Assembly: GCA_002284615.2 (NCBI GenBank)
Contig: MU070738.1
Location: 29,152-40,352 of the forward strand
Direction: 5' to 3'
From: Dunaliella salina
Lineage: Eukaryota > Chlorophyta > Chlorophyceae > Chlamydomonadales > Dunaliellaceae
Length of the DNA: 11,201 nt
The notes under the pieces were generated by a model, which was not told the origin of the DNA, searched no databases, and saw only the letters and a program-made list of their open reading frames with translations. The position numbers were made by a program, and so were the translations under genes. This document shows positions 1 to 6,160 of the stretch, in pieces (position 1 is the stretch's first letter; each line of letters starts with the position of its first letter).

Positions 1-300
1 ACTTTTCGTTAGAATTGCAAGATGATTTTTGAGACATTTCCACTCCTCAAAAAAATAAGAAACCCTCTTCGTCAAAATTGCAAATTATCTTGAAAACAAA
101 ATTTTCACATTTTTGAAGATAAGAAATTCTCTTGGTCAGAATTGCAAATTATTTTGTGGGTAACATTTTCAATTTTATAAAGATAAGATATTCTTTTCAT
201 CAAAATTGCAAGATGATTTTTTCACTCCTATAAAAACAAGAAATCCTCTTTATCTAATTCGCATAGCATTTTGTAAGAGAATTTTTCACTGTTCTAAAGA
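1..300. repeat. Tandem repeat family A, ~64-bp period, about 5 diverged copies
   Basis: The core aattgca recurs at 13, 76, 140 and 204, a spacing of 63-64 bp, and a degenerate fifth copy lies near 256. Each unit reads roughly ttctcttcgtcaaaattgcaaattattttg followed by an A/T-rich spacer ending in ctaaagataag. No frame stays open across units and 64 is not a multiple of 3, so this is not coding. The same family returns in the same orientation at 9690-9905. The function is unknown. Confidence 0.8.
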
Positions 301-662
301 TCCGTGACCCTCGTGATAAGTGAATATATGGACTACCAATCAAATAGATCGCAATATGATTACAGGTTTATCGAAAAAGGTCACTGATAGATTAGTAATA
401 TTTTACAATTAAACCCGTGACCCTTGTAATAAGTAGATGTAGACTACCAATTACATAGGTCGTGATATGATTACATGTATGTCACAAAAGTCACCGATAA
501 ATTGTTTACATTTTGCATATAATCCGCGACACTTGTAATAAGTAGATGTAGACTTTCATGTAGAAGGGTCTTGATATGATAATAGGTATATCAGAAATGT
601 CACCAATATATTGTTTACATTTTGTATATAATCCGCTTCTTTTGTCATAAGTAGACCAATAC
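300..662. repeat. Tandem repeat family B, ~110-bp period, 3+ copies
   Basis: Units share, in order, a ccgtgacccttgtaataagtagatg start, a gactaccaat segment, gatatgattacaggtatatc, gtcaccgataaattg and ttacattttgcatataat. The gtaataag-type landmark falls at 313, 426, 535 and 644 (spacing 109-113 bp). It directly follows family A. Diverged copies occur at 3640-3960, 5155-5520 and 8860-9690, always in the same orientation. No coding potential is visible. It is best described as a dispersed and tandem noncoding repeat. Confidence 0.8.
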
Positions 663-698
663 TAACAATGTGAGCTAAAGTATAATTTTTCTCACGAA

Positions 699-1055
699 AT
701 GTCTCCCAAACAATCTAACTTAAACAAAAATGTACCGGAGAAAGACAATAAATGCCTTTATGAAGATTTGAAATTGGGTGAAATCCCTCCTTTTATTGAT
801 GCAGTCGTTCATTTGATAATGAAAATGCATGCGCGACAGAGACAAATCAATAATGCAACAAAAAATACGACATCTTTGAATGGTTTTGAACACATCATGA
901 ATTGCCTCTACGATGATATTGTTTCTTTTGAAAAAGTGTCCAGTGAACATTCCGTTCGCGCTTTTGAGCAATATACCCTCGCATCCAACATGCGTATTCT
1001 TATTGACAAAGCCATTGATGCATATAATAAAATCGATGCCCAATGTTTTTATTAA
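699..1055 (+). CDS. Hypothetical 118-aa protein, no recognised family
   Basis: Open frame of 118 codons from an ATG at 699 to a TAA at 1053-1055. The N-terminal ~25 residues are polar and Lys/Asn-rich. Residues ~30-118 look mostly alpha-helical, with heptad-like hydrophobic spacing and a conserved-looking stretch at 62-80 (GFEHIMNCLYDDIVSFEKV). There is no signal peptide, membrane helix or metal motif, so it is probably a small soluble protein. Its stop codon overlaps by two bases the stop of the decayed minus-strand gene (1052-1054), a tight convergent arrangement. The sequence just upstream is repeat family B, so the promoter must lie within about 660-698. I do not recognise the family; the coding call rests on length, composition and the abutting convergent neighbour. 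Confidence 0.65.
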   Translation: MSPKQSNLNKNVPEKDNKCLYEDLKLGEIPPFIDAVVHLIMKMHARQRQINNATKNTTSLNGFEHIMNCLYDDIVSFEKVSSEHSVRAFEQYTLASNMRILIDKAIDAYNKIDAQCFY

Positions 1056-1617
1056 GTTTCTTTTTTATCATTTTTATGGAGACATGCTTCAAGTTCTTTG
1101 CGTGTATTTTTGAGAGAACGTCCGAAATGCCTGGCTGATTTTTCAAAAGCTTTTTGATGATCATTGTATGTCTTTTACAAAAGTTTACGCAATTCTTCTT
1201 CATTTTTAAACAGAATGTCTAGTTCTTGATGAAGCAATTTGTTTCGCTTTTTTTCTTCATCGAAAAGCATTTTGATTTGTTTCTTTTCTCTTTTCAAGGC
1301 GTTTTGTGCGTTTTTATCGCTGTTTTTTGCATTTTGTAAGGAAATAACATGTGTAACAAAAAGAATGACTACAGCTACGCCTCAAACACCTAAATGTATC
1401 CATTGACCTTGTTTCGACACTCCTGATCTAGCAATTTGTTTTACATCAAACACCATGAGTAAAAGAAGAATTACCCAACCGATCACAACTGATGTGTATC
1501 GTAATGTTGAAAGAGGTAATAAAGAGAAACAGCCAAAAGAACAATGAACATGACAAGAACTTACCAAATCTGGGGTGTTATTTCTTTCATCTTTGTTGCA
1601 AGATTCTTTGTAGGCAT
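1052..1617 (-). pseudogene. Decayed multi-pass membrane / coiled-coil protein gene
   Basis: Read on the minus strand from an ATG at 1617, a protein-like sequence runs to a TAA at 1052-1054 but is broken. The first frame gives 18 residues (MPTKNLATKMKEITPQIW), a TAA at 1561-1563, then a hydrophobic helix (VLVMFIVLLAVSLYYLF). A frameshift at about 1485-1505 moves to a frame with a second helix (VVIGWVILLLLMVF). A TGA at 1382-1384 is followed in frame by a third helix (GVAVVILFVTHVISL) and a charged Lys/Glu/Gln-rich coiled-coil segment. A TAA at 1175-1177 interrupts that segment, and about 40 more in-frame residues rich in Lys, Glu and His follow. The likely ancestor was a ~188-aa protein with three membrane helices and a cytoplasmic coiled coil. 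The last stop overlaps that of the convergent gene ending at 1055, as expected for a once-real gene. No family is recognised. Sequencing error could explain one lesion but hardly four. Confidence 0.7.
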
Positions 1618-1760
1618 GTGTTTATTTTTACGTAAGAAAAGATTTGCTTTTTTATGAAAAAAAATTATTGTCAACATGCAAAGAATTTTTTCAAGAATAA
1701 ACGTCTTACAGTCTTAAAACAAAATGAAAATAATATCTACGTATAATATAAAAATAAAAA
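1618..1760. promoter_or_regulatory. Divergent intergenic region with A/T-rich leaders
   Basis: This 143-bp interval separates the decayed minus-strand gene (ATG at 1617) from the 245-aa gene (ATG at 1761), so it should hold both promoters. Just before the + strand ATG is a TATA-like A/T run (tataatataaaaataaaaa, 1742-1760). No exact AAAATTGA box is present. The promoter role is inferred from position only. Confidence 0.35.
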
Positions 1761-2498
1761 ATGTCTTCATTGATACGCTTAAATAGATCCAAAACATCTC
1801 CATTCCAAGAGCAATTTGGAGGAAATATGAGTGTAGATTATAAGCATTCTTACAGTCCTAAAAGTACAGAACCCAAAGAAAAAAAGAAAGGGTTGAGACA
1901 ACGTTTTGGTAATTTGGCCAAAAAAATCTTCAATGTAAAAACAACTGCTACAATAGCCGCAGCGGCAGCTATCTTTTATGCTTATAAAAATGGACTTGGT
2001 CTTTCAAATCGTCAAGCGGAAGAGCAAGTTGCAAAAGTGGATTTTGACAAAAATTCTGAAGGACAACAATTATTAGAGGTATTGCAAAATGCACAAACAA
2101 ACAATAATCCTTCCATTATGCCCAACGTTATGCATACCCAAAGTCCAAAAAATGTTTCAAAAATAGAACAATCTGGAGGCTCCTCAGCAAGCCCAAGAAA
2201 ATCTCCCCAAAAAATAAAGAAAGGGTTGAAAGAACGTTTTGGTAATCTAGCCAAAAAAATTTTCAATGTCAAAACCGCTGCTGCCATAGCTGCTGCAGGA
2301 GCTATTGTTTATGCTTACAAAAATGGACTTGGATTGTCACATAATAAAGCAATTGAGGAAGCATCAAAATTGAAGCTTCCTGAAGAAGAACCTATAAAGG
2401 AGGCATTGCAAAATTCACAACAAGTAAACACTATGCCTACTGCAAGTCCAACAGCTAGAAGTCCATATCCTAGAAATTCAAATGCTAGGACCTTGTAA
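1761..2498 (+). CDS. 245-aa protein with internally duplicated basic-helix/membrane-segment unit
   Basis: The protein is two related ~90-residue halves offset by exactly 111 residues (333 bp in the DNA). Each half has a Ser/Pro/Lys-rich lead-in, then a basic block (KKGLRQRFGNLAKKIFNVK at 42-60; KKGLKERFGNLAKKIFNVK at 153-171), then an Ala-rich hydrophobic stretch of ~14-16 residues (63-76; 174-187), then YAYKNGLGLS and an acidic helix ending LQNAQ / LQNSQ. The halves are nearly identical over the basic block and YAYKNGLGLS but diverged outside it, so the duplication is old and the core is under constraint. A short Ala-rich helix behind a cationic amphipathic stretch suggests membrane association, possibly two short membrane passes; this is inference. 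There is no N-terminal signal peptide. ATG 1761 is chosen because A/T-rich leader sequence lies directly upstream; an internal Met at residue 23 is the alternative. I do not recognise the family. Confidence 0.85.
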   Translation: MSSLIRLNRSKTSPFQEQFGGNMSVDYKHSYSPKSTEPKEKKKGLRQRFGNLAKKIFNVKTTATIAAAAAIFYAYKNGLGLSNRQAEEQVAKVDFDKNSEGQQLLEVLQNAQTNNNPSIMPNVMHTQSPKNVSKIEQSGGSSASPRKSPQKIKKGLKERFGNLAKKIFNVKTAAAIAAAGAIVYAYKNGLGLSHNKAIEEASKLKLPEEEPIKEALQNSQQVNTMPTASPTARSPYPRNSNARTL

Positions 2499-2515
2499 GC
2501 GTAAATAATGAAAAC

Positions 2516-2551
2516 TATATAAATAAAAATATAAAAAGTAAAAAAAATTGA
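2516..2551 (+). promoter_or_regulatory. Putative early promoter: TATA-like tract plus AAAATTGA box
   Basis: The octamer AAAATTGA lies at 2544-2551, 39 nt upstream of the EF-hand ATG at 2591, with tatataaata at 2516-2525. AAAATTGA is the early-promoter core described upstream of mimivirus genes, and the distance is plausible for such an element. An 8-mer can arise by chance in A/T-rich DNA, and I noticed it before no other intact gene here, so this is suggestive rather than diagnostic. Confidence 0.5.
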
Positions 2552-2590
2552 AAGAATATATTCAATATTATTTACACATAACACATAAAA

Positions 2591-3076
2591 ATGGCGATTC
2601 AAATGACAGAAGATCAAAAAACAGACTTACAAGAGGCTTTTGATATTTTTGATAAGAATGGAGACGGTAAAATCGATGCAAAAGAATTGGGTTTTGTGAT
2701 TCGCACGATAGGTCAAAATGCAACCGAAACAGAATTAGGCGTCATGATCAAAGAAGTAGATGCTGATGGAGACAATGAAATCAATATGTCAGAATGCCTT
2801 ATGATTATGGCACGATACATTAAAGAAAGAAACGTAGAAGAAGAGTTACGTCAAGCATTCAAAGTCTTTGATCACACACAAAACAATTACATTCCCGTGG
2901 AAGAGTTCAGACGTATGATGACAAACATGGGAGAAAAGTTGTCCGATCAAGAAGTGGAGGAGATGTTGCGCGATGCACCTGTGGATAAGGATGGACGTTT
3001 ATATTATAATGAGTTTATCAAATTGATGCTTACAAAGAATGAAGTAAATGAGGCGCAATCTCAAGTCACTCTGTGA
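2591..3076 (+). CDS. Calmodulin-like EF-hand protein (161 aa)
   Basis: A four-EF-hand protein collinear with calmodulin and about 12 residues longer. EF1 loop 21-32 (DKNGDGKIDAKE) has all canonical ligands. EF2 loop 57-68 (DADGDNEINMSE) is intact apart from Asn replacing the usual Gly at loop position 6. EF3 loop 94-105 (DHTQNNYIPVEE) keeps Asp1, Asn5 and Glu12 but has Thr at position 3. EF4 loop 130-141 (PVDKDGRLYYNE) has lost the position-1 Asp to Pro and probably does not bind calcium well. The central linker (MARYIKERNVEEELRQAF) matches the calmodulin type. Expected role: a soluble calcium sensor, with an N-lobe that binds Ca2+ and a C-lobe that may be a constitutive docking module; the latter is inference. 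It is preceded by an A/T-rich leader with an AAAATTGA box. Its last 11 bp overlap the convergent gene that ends at 3066. No introns are seen, unlike many eukaryotic calmodulin genes. Centrin and troponin C are less likely, given the N-terminus and linker. Confidence 0.93.
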   Translation: MAIQMTEDQKTDLQEAFDIFDKNGDGKIDAKELGFVIRTIGQNATETELGVMIKEVDADGDNEINMSECLMIMARYIKERNVEEELRQAFKVFDHTQNNYIPVEEFRRMMTNMGEKLSDQEVEEMLRDAPVDKDGRLYYNEFIKLMLTKNEVNEAQSQVTL

Positions 3077-3548
3077 TATATTCTGGGAATTTTTGGAAGC
3101 CTATACCAATCAAATTTTCGGTTCTCAACCTAAATGATTTACTTCTTATTTTACTCATTTTTTTCTCAGTAATCAAAATGAGTTCACTTTTTTCACTATG
3201 ATTATCACCACATTTTTGAGAATCATGTATCAACTCAAAAGTGTTGTTGAAAAAATCAATGAAAAGCGATGCTCTTTTGTTTTCTATAAAATCACATAAA
3301 TAATTCGTAAATTTCTTTTTTTTGAAAAGCAATTGGCTTAGAGTCAAGTTGTATTCGGATTTTATTTTCTTATTCAAAAATTGTTTTTCTATTTGATTTC
3401 GAAGATCTTGTACAGTTTTATCAACATCATATTCACAAAAAGATTGAAAAACAAAATTGCATATTTGGGTCAAATTGGTATAGACATAATCACCAAAACA
3501 ATAATCCACAAAAAGTTGAATGAAATCACATGTTTTCGAACTTATCAT
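3066..3548 (-). CDS. Hypothetical 160-aa protein, no recognised family
   Basis: Open frame of 160 codons from an ATG at 3548. The N-terminal half is helical and rich in Phe, Tyr and Cys (residues 7-60, including FIQLFVDYCFGDYVYTNLTQ). Residues ~60-90 are Lys-rich (several KK pairs and LLFKKKKF). Residues ~91-110 are aromatic, and the C-terminal ~35 residues are basic with a Ser/Arg/Lys patch. There is no predicted signal peptide and no clear membrane helix. It converges on the EF-hand gene, overlapping it by 11 bp at the 3' ends, so the two transcripts would be complementary at their tails unless terminated precisely. No promoter motif stands out in the A/T-rich DNA just upstream (3549-3600). 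The function is unknown. The length and protein-like composition, with an ATG and a tight convergent overlap, support a real gene. Confidence 0.7.
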   Translation of the reverse strand: MISSKTCDFIQLFVDYCFGDYVYTNLTQICNFVFQSFCEYDVDKTVQDLRNQIEKQFLNKKIKSEYNLTLSQLLFKKKKFTNYLCDFIENKRASLFIDFFNNTFELIHDSQKCGDNHSEKSELILITEKKMSKIRSKSFRLRTENLIGIGFQKFPEYITE

Positions 3549-3639
3549 TAAATCTTTATTATTTATGTCTATTTTTTTCTTCTTTTTTTGAAAGATAAAG
3601 AATCATTACATTCAAGTGTTCATTATGTTTTCAATCGTG

Positions 3640-3960
3640 ATTACATGTCCATGTCCTTTGGGGTCTCGTGATAAGTAGATATGGATTGTCAAATGGTGAA
3701 AGTGGGTATATTTTTACAATCTTTGTATAAATATATTCCAAAGATTGATAATGTTTTGCATATAAAATGGCGGTCTTCTTGATAGGTAGAAGTGGTGTTG
3801 CAATTAGAGGGGGGGTGCGGTGCTTTTACAAGTTAAAAAAATCCCGCTATTCTCGTCAAAATTAGATGTAGACTGTCGTTCACAGGGAGTATTGATGTTT
3901 TTATTAGGTTTGTCATAAAAGTGATCGATAAGTTTTTAGATTTTGCATACAATCTAAAAA
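3640..3960. repeat. Diverged family B repeat copies with a G7 tract
   Basis: Phrases of family B recur here (gtgataagtagatatgg near 3668, ttgcatataaaatgg near 3755, ttgataggtagaagtgg near 3780, aaattagatgtagac near 3858). A run of seven G at 3809-3815 stands out in this A/T-rich DNA. No coding frame is supported. Confidence 0.6.
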
Positions 3961-4450
3961 AATGCTTCAATATTTGATTCAACTCTACATTGAAGATCTT
4001 TCAATTTTTTGTTCGAATATTTCGTTGAAAATTGTGGAGACAAAAAAATTTTGATCAACATTTGGTTCAAATCTTGATTGAAAAGCTGTTGTGTAATTTT
4101 TTCTTGCATAAGAAACAAATATAAATCGAAAAGATTTCGATCATGAAAATTGCATTTGGAAAGTCTCTCGTCAAATGACTTCTAATACAATTTCTTTAAA
4201 CCCTAAATTACTCGCGACTTTGTCATAAGTAGGTCTCAAAAATTCTGAAAAATTTTTTATCTTTCTTTTTTATTTTCATTTTTGACAGCCTTTTTTGTTT
4301 CCATTATATTAAACATTGTTTTTGCGTAATTTTCTATTTGTCAAGCTTATGAAAGCATTGATCGTATCATTTAAATGATCTTTTTGTTGATGAAAAGATT
4401 ATCGTTTTGAGATATATCAAATATCAAACATTCCCATGTCAAAATAAATA
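3838..4450. repeat. Composite dispersed repeat B'-C-D, copy 1
   Basis: Three modules occur in order. B' contains actgtcgttca, ggtttgtcataaaagt and gatcgataag. C contains gcttcaatatttgattcaactc, a tcgaatattt core and attgtggagacaaa. D contains tttttgcgtaattttc, tgtcaagcttat and gatgaaaagattatcgttttga. The same modules in the same order recur at 4560-5050 and in part at 7920-8470. No frame is open through the modules. Confidence 0.6.
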
Positions 4451-4559
4451 AAAAAATTTCCTCTAAAAATTCTACCAAGATTTTGAGACCTTTTTTTACA
4501 AAAAAGGAAAATTTTCTCTTGCAATAATTTTTGATTTACAAATAATTCGAAAAGAAAAC

Positions 4560-5050
4560 CTTCCAAAAAATGTTTGGTTTATGAATAAATCGTAAAATGC
4601 TTTCAATGTTTTGTCAGAAGCCCGTTATTATCGTCAAATGTAAATCTAGACTGTCGTTTAAAGGGGTTATGGTACTTTTATCAGGTTTGTCAAAAGTCAT
4701 CGATTGGTTGCTTGGATTTTCAAAAAAAATTCAAAAAAGTTTGGTTCAACATTTAGTTCAGCTCTTCATTGAAAAACTTACAATTATTTTGGTCGAATAT
4801 TTTGTAGATGATTGTGGAGACAAAGATGTTGGTTCAACATTATTTTCTGATAAAAATTCAAAACTCTTGCCTTTTCATTTTTATTTTGATTGACTTTTTG
4901 TTTTGATTTTCTTGAAGGTTGTTTTTACGTAATTTTCGATGTCAAGCTTATCAGATGATTTATAGTCTCTTTTGGGTGATCTTTCAGTTGATGAAAATAT
5001 TATCGTTTTACACATAAATCAAATGGCAAACTATGTTCTCAAAAATATTT
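4560..5050. repeat. Composite dispersed repeat B'-C-D, copy 2
   Basis: It starts with aatgtttggtttatgaataaatcg, then actgtcgtttaaagg and ggtttgtcaaaagtcatcgattggttgc. One C unit follows (ttggttcaacatttagttcagc to gattgtggagacaaag, about 4740-4825), then D (tttttacgtaattttcgatgtcaagcttat near 4921-4950, then gatgaaaatattatcgtttt). A 98-codon open frame at 4597-4893 runs through it but is made of the repeat and shifts out of frame in other copies, so I treat it as fortuitous. The stretch to 5155 is A/T-rich with no further feature. Confidence 0.65.
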
Positions 5051-5154
5051 CAAAAACAAAAATCAAAAGAAGAATCAAAATATTTTTCTCAAAAATGGTA
5101 TAAAAAATTTTAATTATCATTTGAAAGATTTTTTGTTTCCATTATGTTGAACAT

Positions 5155-5524
5155 TATGTTTGCGTAATCTCCGTAAAATACAATTAACATTTATCATATG
5201 TAGATGTGGTTTGACAATTAGTAAGACCGACGATAATTTCAGGTGTATTGAAGACAAATATGACAAAATGGTAAAGTGTATCAAAATTTTTCCTTTTCAT
5301 TTTTACAGACTTTTTAGTTTTTATTATATTGAACATTGTCTTTGCGTATTTTTCGATGTGTCGAAGTTCGGTTGCGATACTTTTACAAGTGTATTGTAAG
5401 TAATTTTGAAAGAATGATAAAGTTTGTTGTAAAATATGCGCGTTTTTGTTATATGTAGATATAGAATCGCAACTCTCTACCTTTGTGATAGGTAGATACA
5501 GAGGGAGTATAACATACACCTACT
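5155..5524. repeat. Mixed B and D repeat fragments
   Basis: Fragments of D (tttgcgtaatctccg near 5160; ctttgcgtatttttcgatgtg near 5340) alternate with B phrases (catatgtagatgtgg near 5196, gttatatgtagatatag near 5448, gtgataggtagatacag near 5483). Two short overlapping open frames, at 5160-5399 (+) and 5184-5519 (-), are not supported because they consist of repeat sequence. Confidence 0.5.
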
Positions 5525-5608
5525 ATGAAAATCGGGATCATCATCGCTGTTCAGCACATACTACATGCATCGTTGTTTGGTGCCTTCTTTGTTTCTCGAC
5601 TTTTTTCG

Positions 5609-5930
5609 TTAGTTGAGATAAGTACGCAATTCATCTCGTGGTGTGTGTGTGACACGGTCATATATTGTATCATCCAACTTGTACAGGTAAGATGTCAAAT
5701 GAGATGATTCTCTGCTGCCCAATGCAAAGAATGTCTGTCGAATCTACTAATCTCGGCTCCTCGTTCCAAAAGTAGCTGCACGACTTCAACATGCCGTTCT
5801 GCAGCTGCCACACAAAGTGTATCATGATCATTATGATAGGAATGCACTTTGGCACCGCTCTGTTGACCATTATACTCTCTAATAGTTTATGATACTTTAC
5901 GTTACATAAACTAACACGCATAAACTTCAT
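5609..5930 (-). pseudogene. Ankyrin-repeat protein relic
   Basis: On the minus strand, the frame open from 5886 to a TGA at 5695-5697 encodes a textbook ankyrin unit: residues around CVAAAERHVEVVQLLLERGA match the helix-turn-helix consensus (AA..GH.EVV.LLLE.GA), followed by ISRFDRHSLHWAAEN, the start of the next repeat. Upstream this frame is closed by a TAA at 5887-5889, but the neighbouring frame, from an ATG at 5930, reads MKFMRVSLCNVKYHKLLESI, plausibly the preceding repeat, so a frameshift near 5870-5890 is likely. Downstream a third frame reads YLYKLDDTIYDRVTHTPRDE to a TAA at 5609-5611 and could be the original C-terminus. Ankyrin proteins bind other proteins and are a common expanded family in giant viruses and amoebae. 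This copy is too short and broken to work. The ankyrin call is strong; the flanking pieces are inference. Confidence 0.7.
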
Positions 5931-5987
5931 TTAAACATCAAAACAGAGGATTTGATGTAAGCCAGTTATCTGTCTCAAATCTTACTT

Positions 5988-6094
5988 TTAATGCCTAAAA
6001 TCCATCATGCTCTCCTCATACTCTTCCATCCAAGAATCCAAGCACATGTTTTCTATTAGAAAGTAAGTCTGCTAAGGCTACTGGATTTATCATT
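5988..6094 (-). pseudogene. Short frameshifted gene relic next to the transposon end
   Basis: An ATG at 6094 opens MINPVALADL. A shift near 6064-6072 into a neighbouring frame continues YFLIENMCLDSWMEEYEESM and ends at a TAA at 5988-5990. The second part is acidic and amphipathic and looks protein-like. It sits on the same strand as the ankyrin relic and immediately beyond the IS607-type element's tnpB end, so it may be a piece of a host gene beside the insertion. No family is recognised and chance is possible at this length. Confidence 0.3.
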
Positions 6095-6120
6095 TCCTTA
6101 AATAAGAAAATGTACCTTCA

Positions 6121-6160
6121 CCTATAGGCCGAGCGTAGCAAAGCCACCGAAGTGACGCTT
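6121..6160 (-). ncRNA. Candidate guide-RNA (omegaRNA/fRNA) 3' hairpin downstream of tnpB
   Basis: Just past the tnpB stop lies an unusually GC-rich block. On the minus strand AGCGT (6155-6159) pairs with ACGCT (6132-6136), and directly inside it CAC (6152-6154) pairs with GTG (6145-6147), closing a UUCG tetraloop (6148-6151). An 8-nt segment, 6137-6144, bulges on one side. An 8-bp palindrome cctatagg follows at 6121-6128. TnpB and Fanzor nucleases use a structured RNA made from the 3' end of their own element, whose guide reads into flanking DNA, so position and structure fit. The RNA role is inference. Confidence 0.4.

Noticed and set aside
1..660. CRISPR-like array interpretation of the regular ~64- and ~110-bp repeats
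   Set aside because: Whole units are repeated with drift throughout. There are no conserved short repeats separated by unique spacers, and no cas genes.
1489..1564. GTAAGT...CAG on the minus strand that could be a 76-nt intron removing the first stop of the decayed membrane gene
   Set aside because: Splicing there joins to a frame that hits a TGA soon after and does not enter the frame of the second helix; another candidate acceptor (ctag) would create a TGA at the junction. The putative intron also encodes a good hydrophobic helix. The GTAAGT is most simply a coincidence.
2012..2287. 91-codon minus-strand ORF inside the 245-aa gene
   Set aside because: Antisense to the strongly constrained duplicated protein; a shadow frame.
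4597..4893. 98-codon + strand ORF
   Set aside because: Consists of repeat modules B' and C. The corresponding frame is not kept in the other copies.
5525..5707. 60-codon hydrophobic ORF on the + strand ending at a CAG/GTAAGA donor-like site
   Set aside because: It lies antisense to the ankyrin relic, has no supported start context or downstream exon, and is likely a shadow frame.
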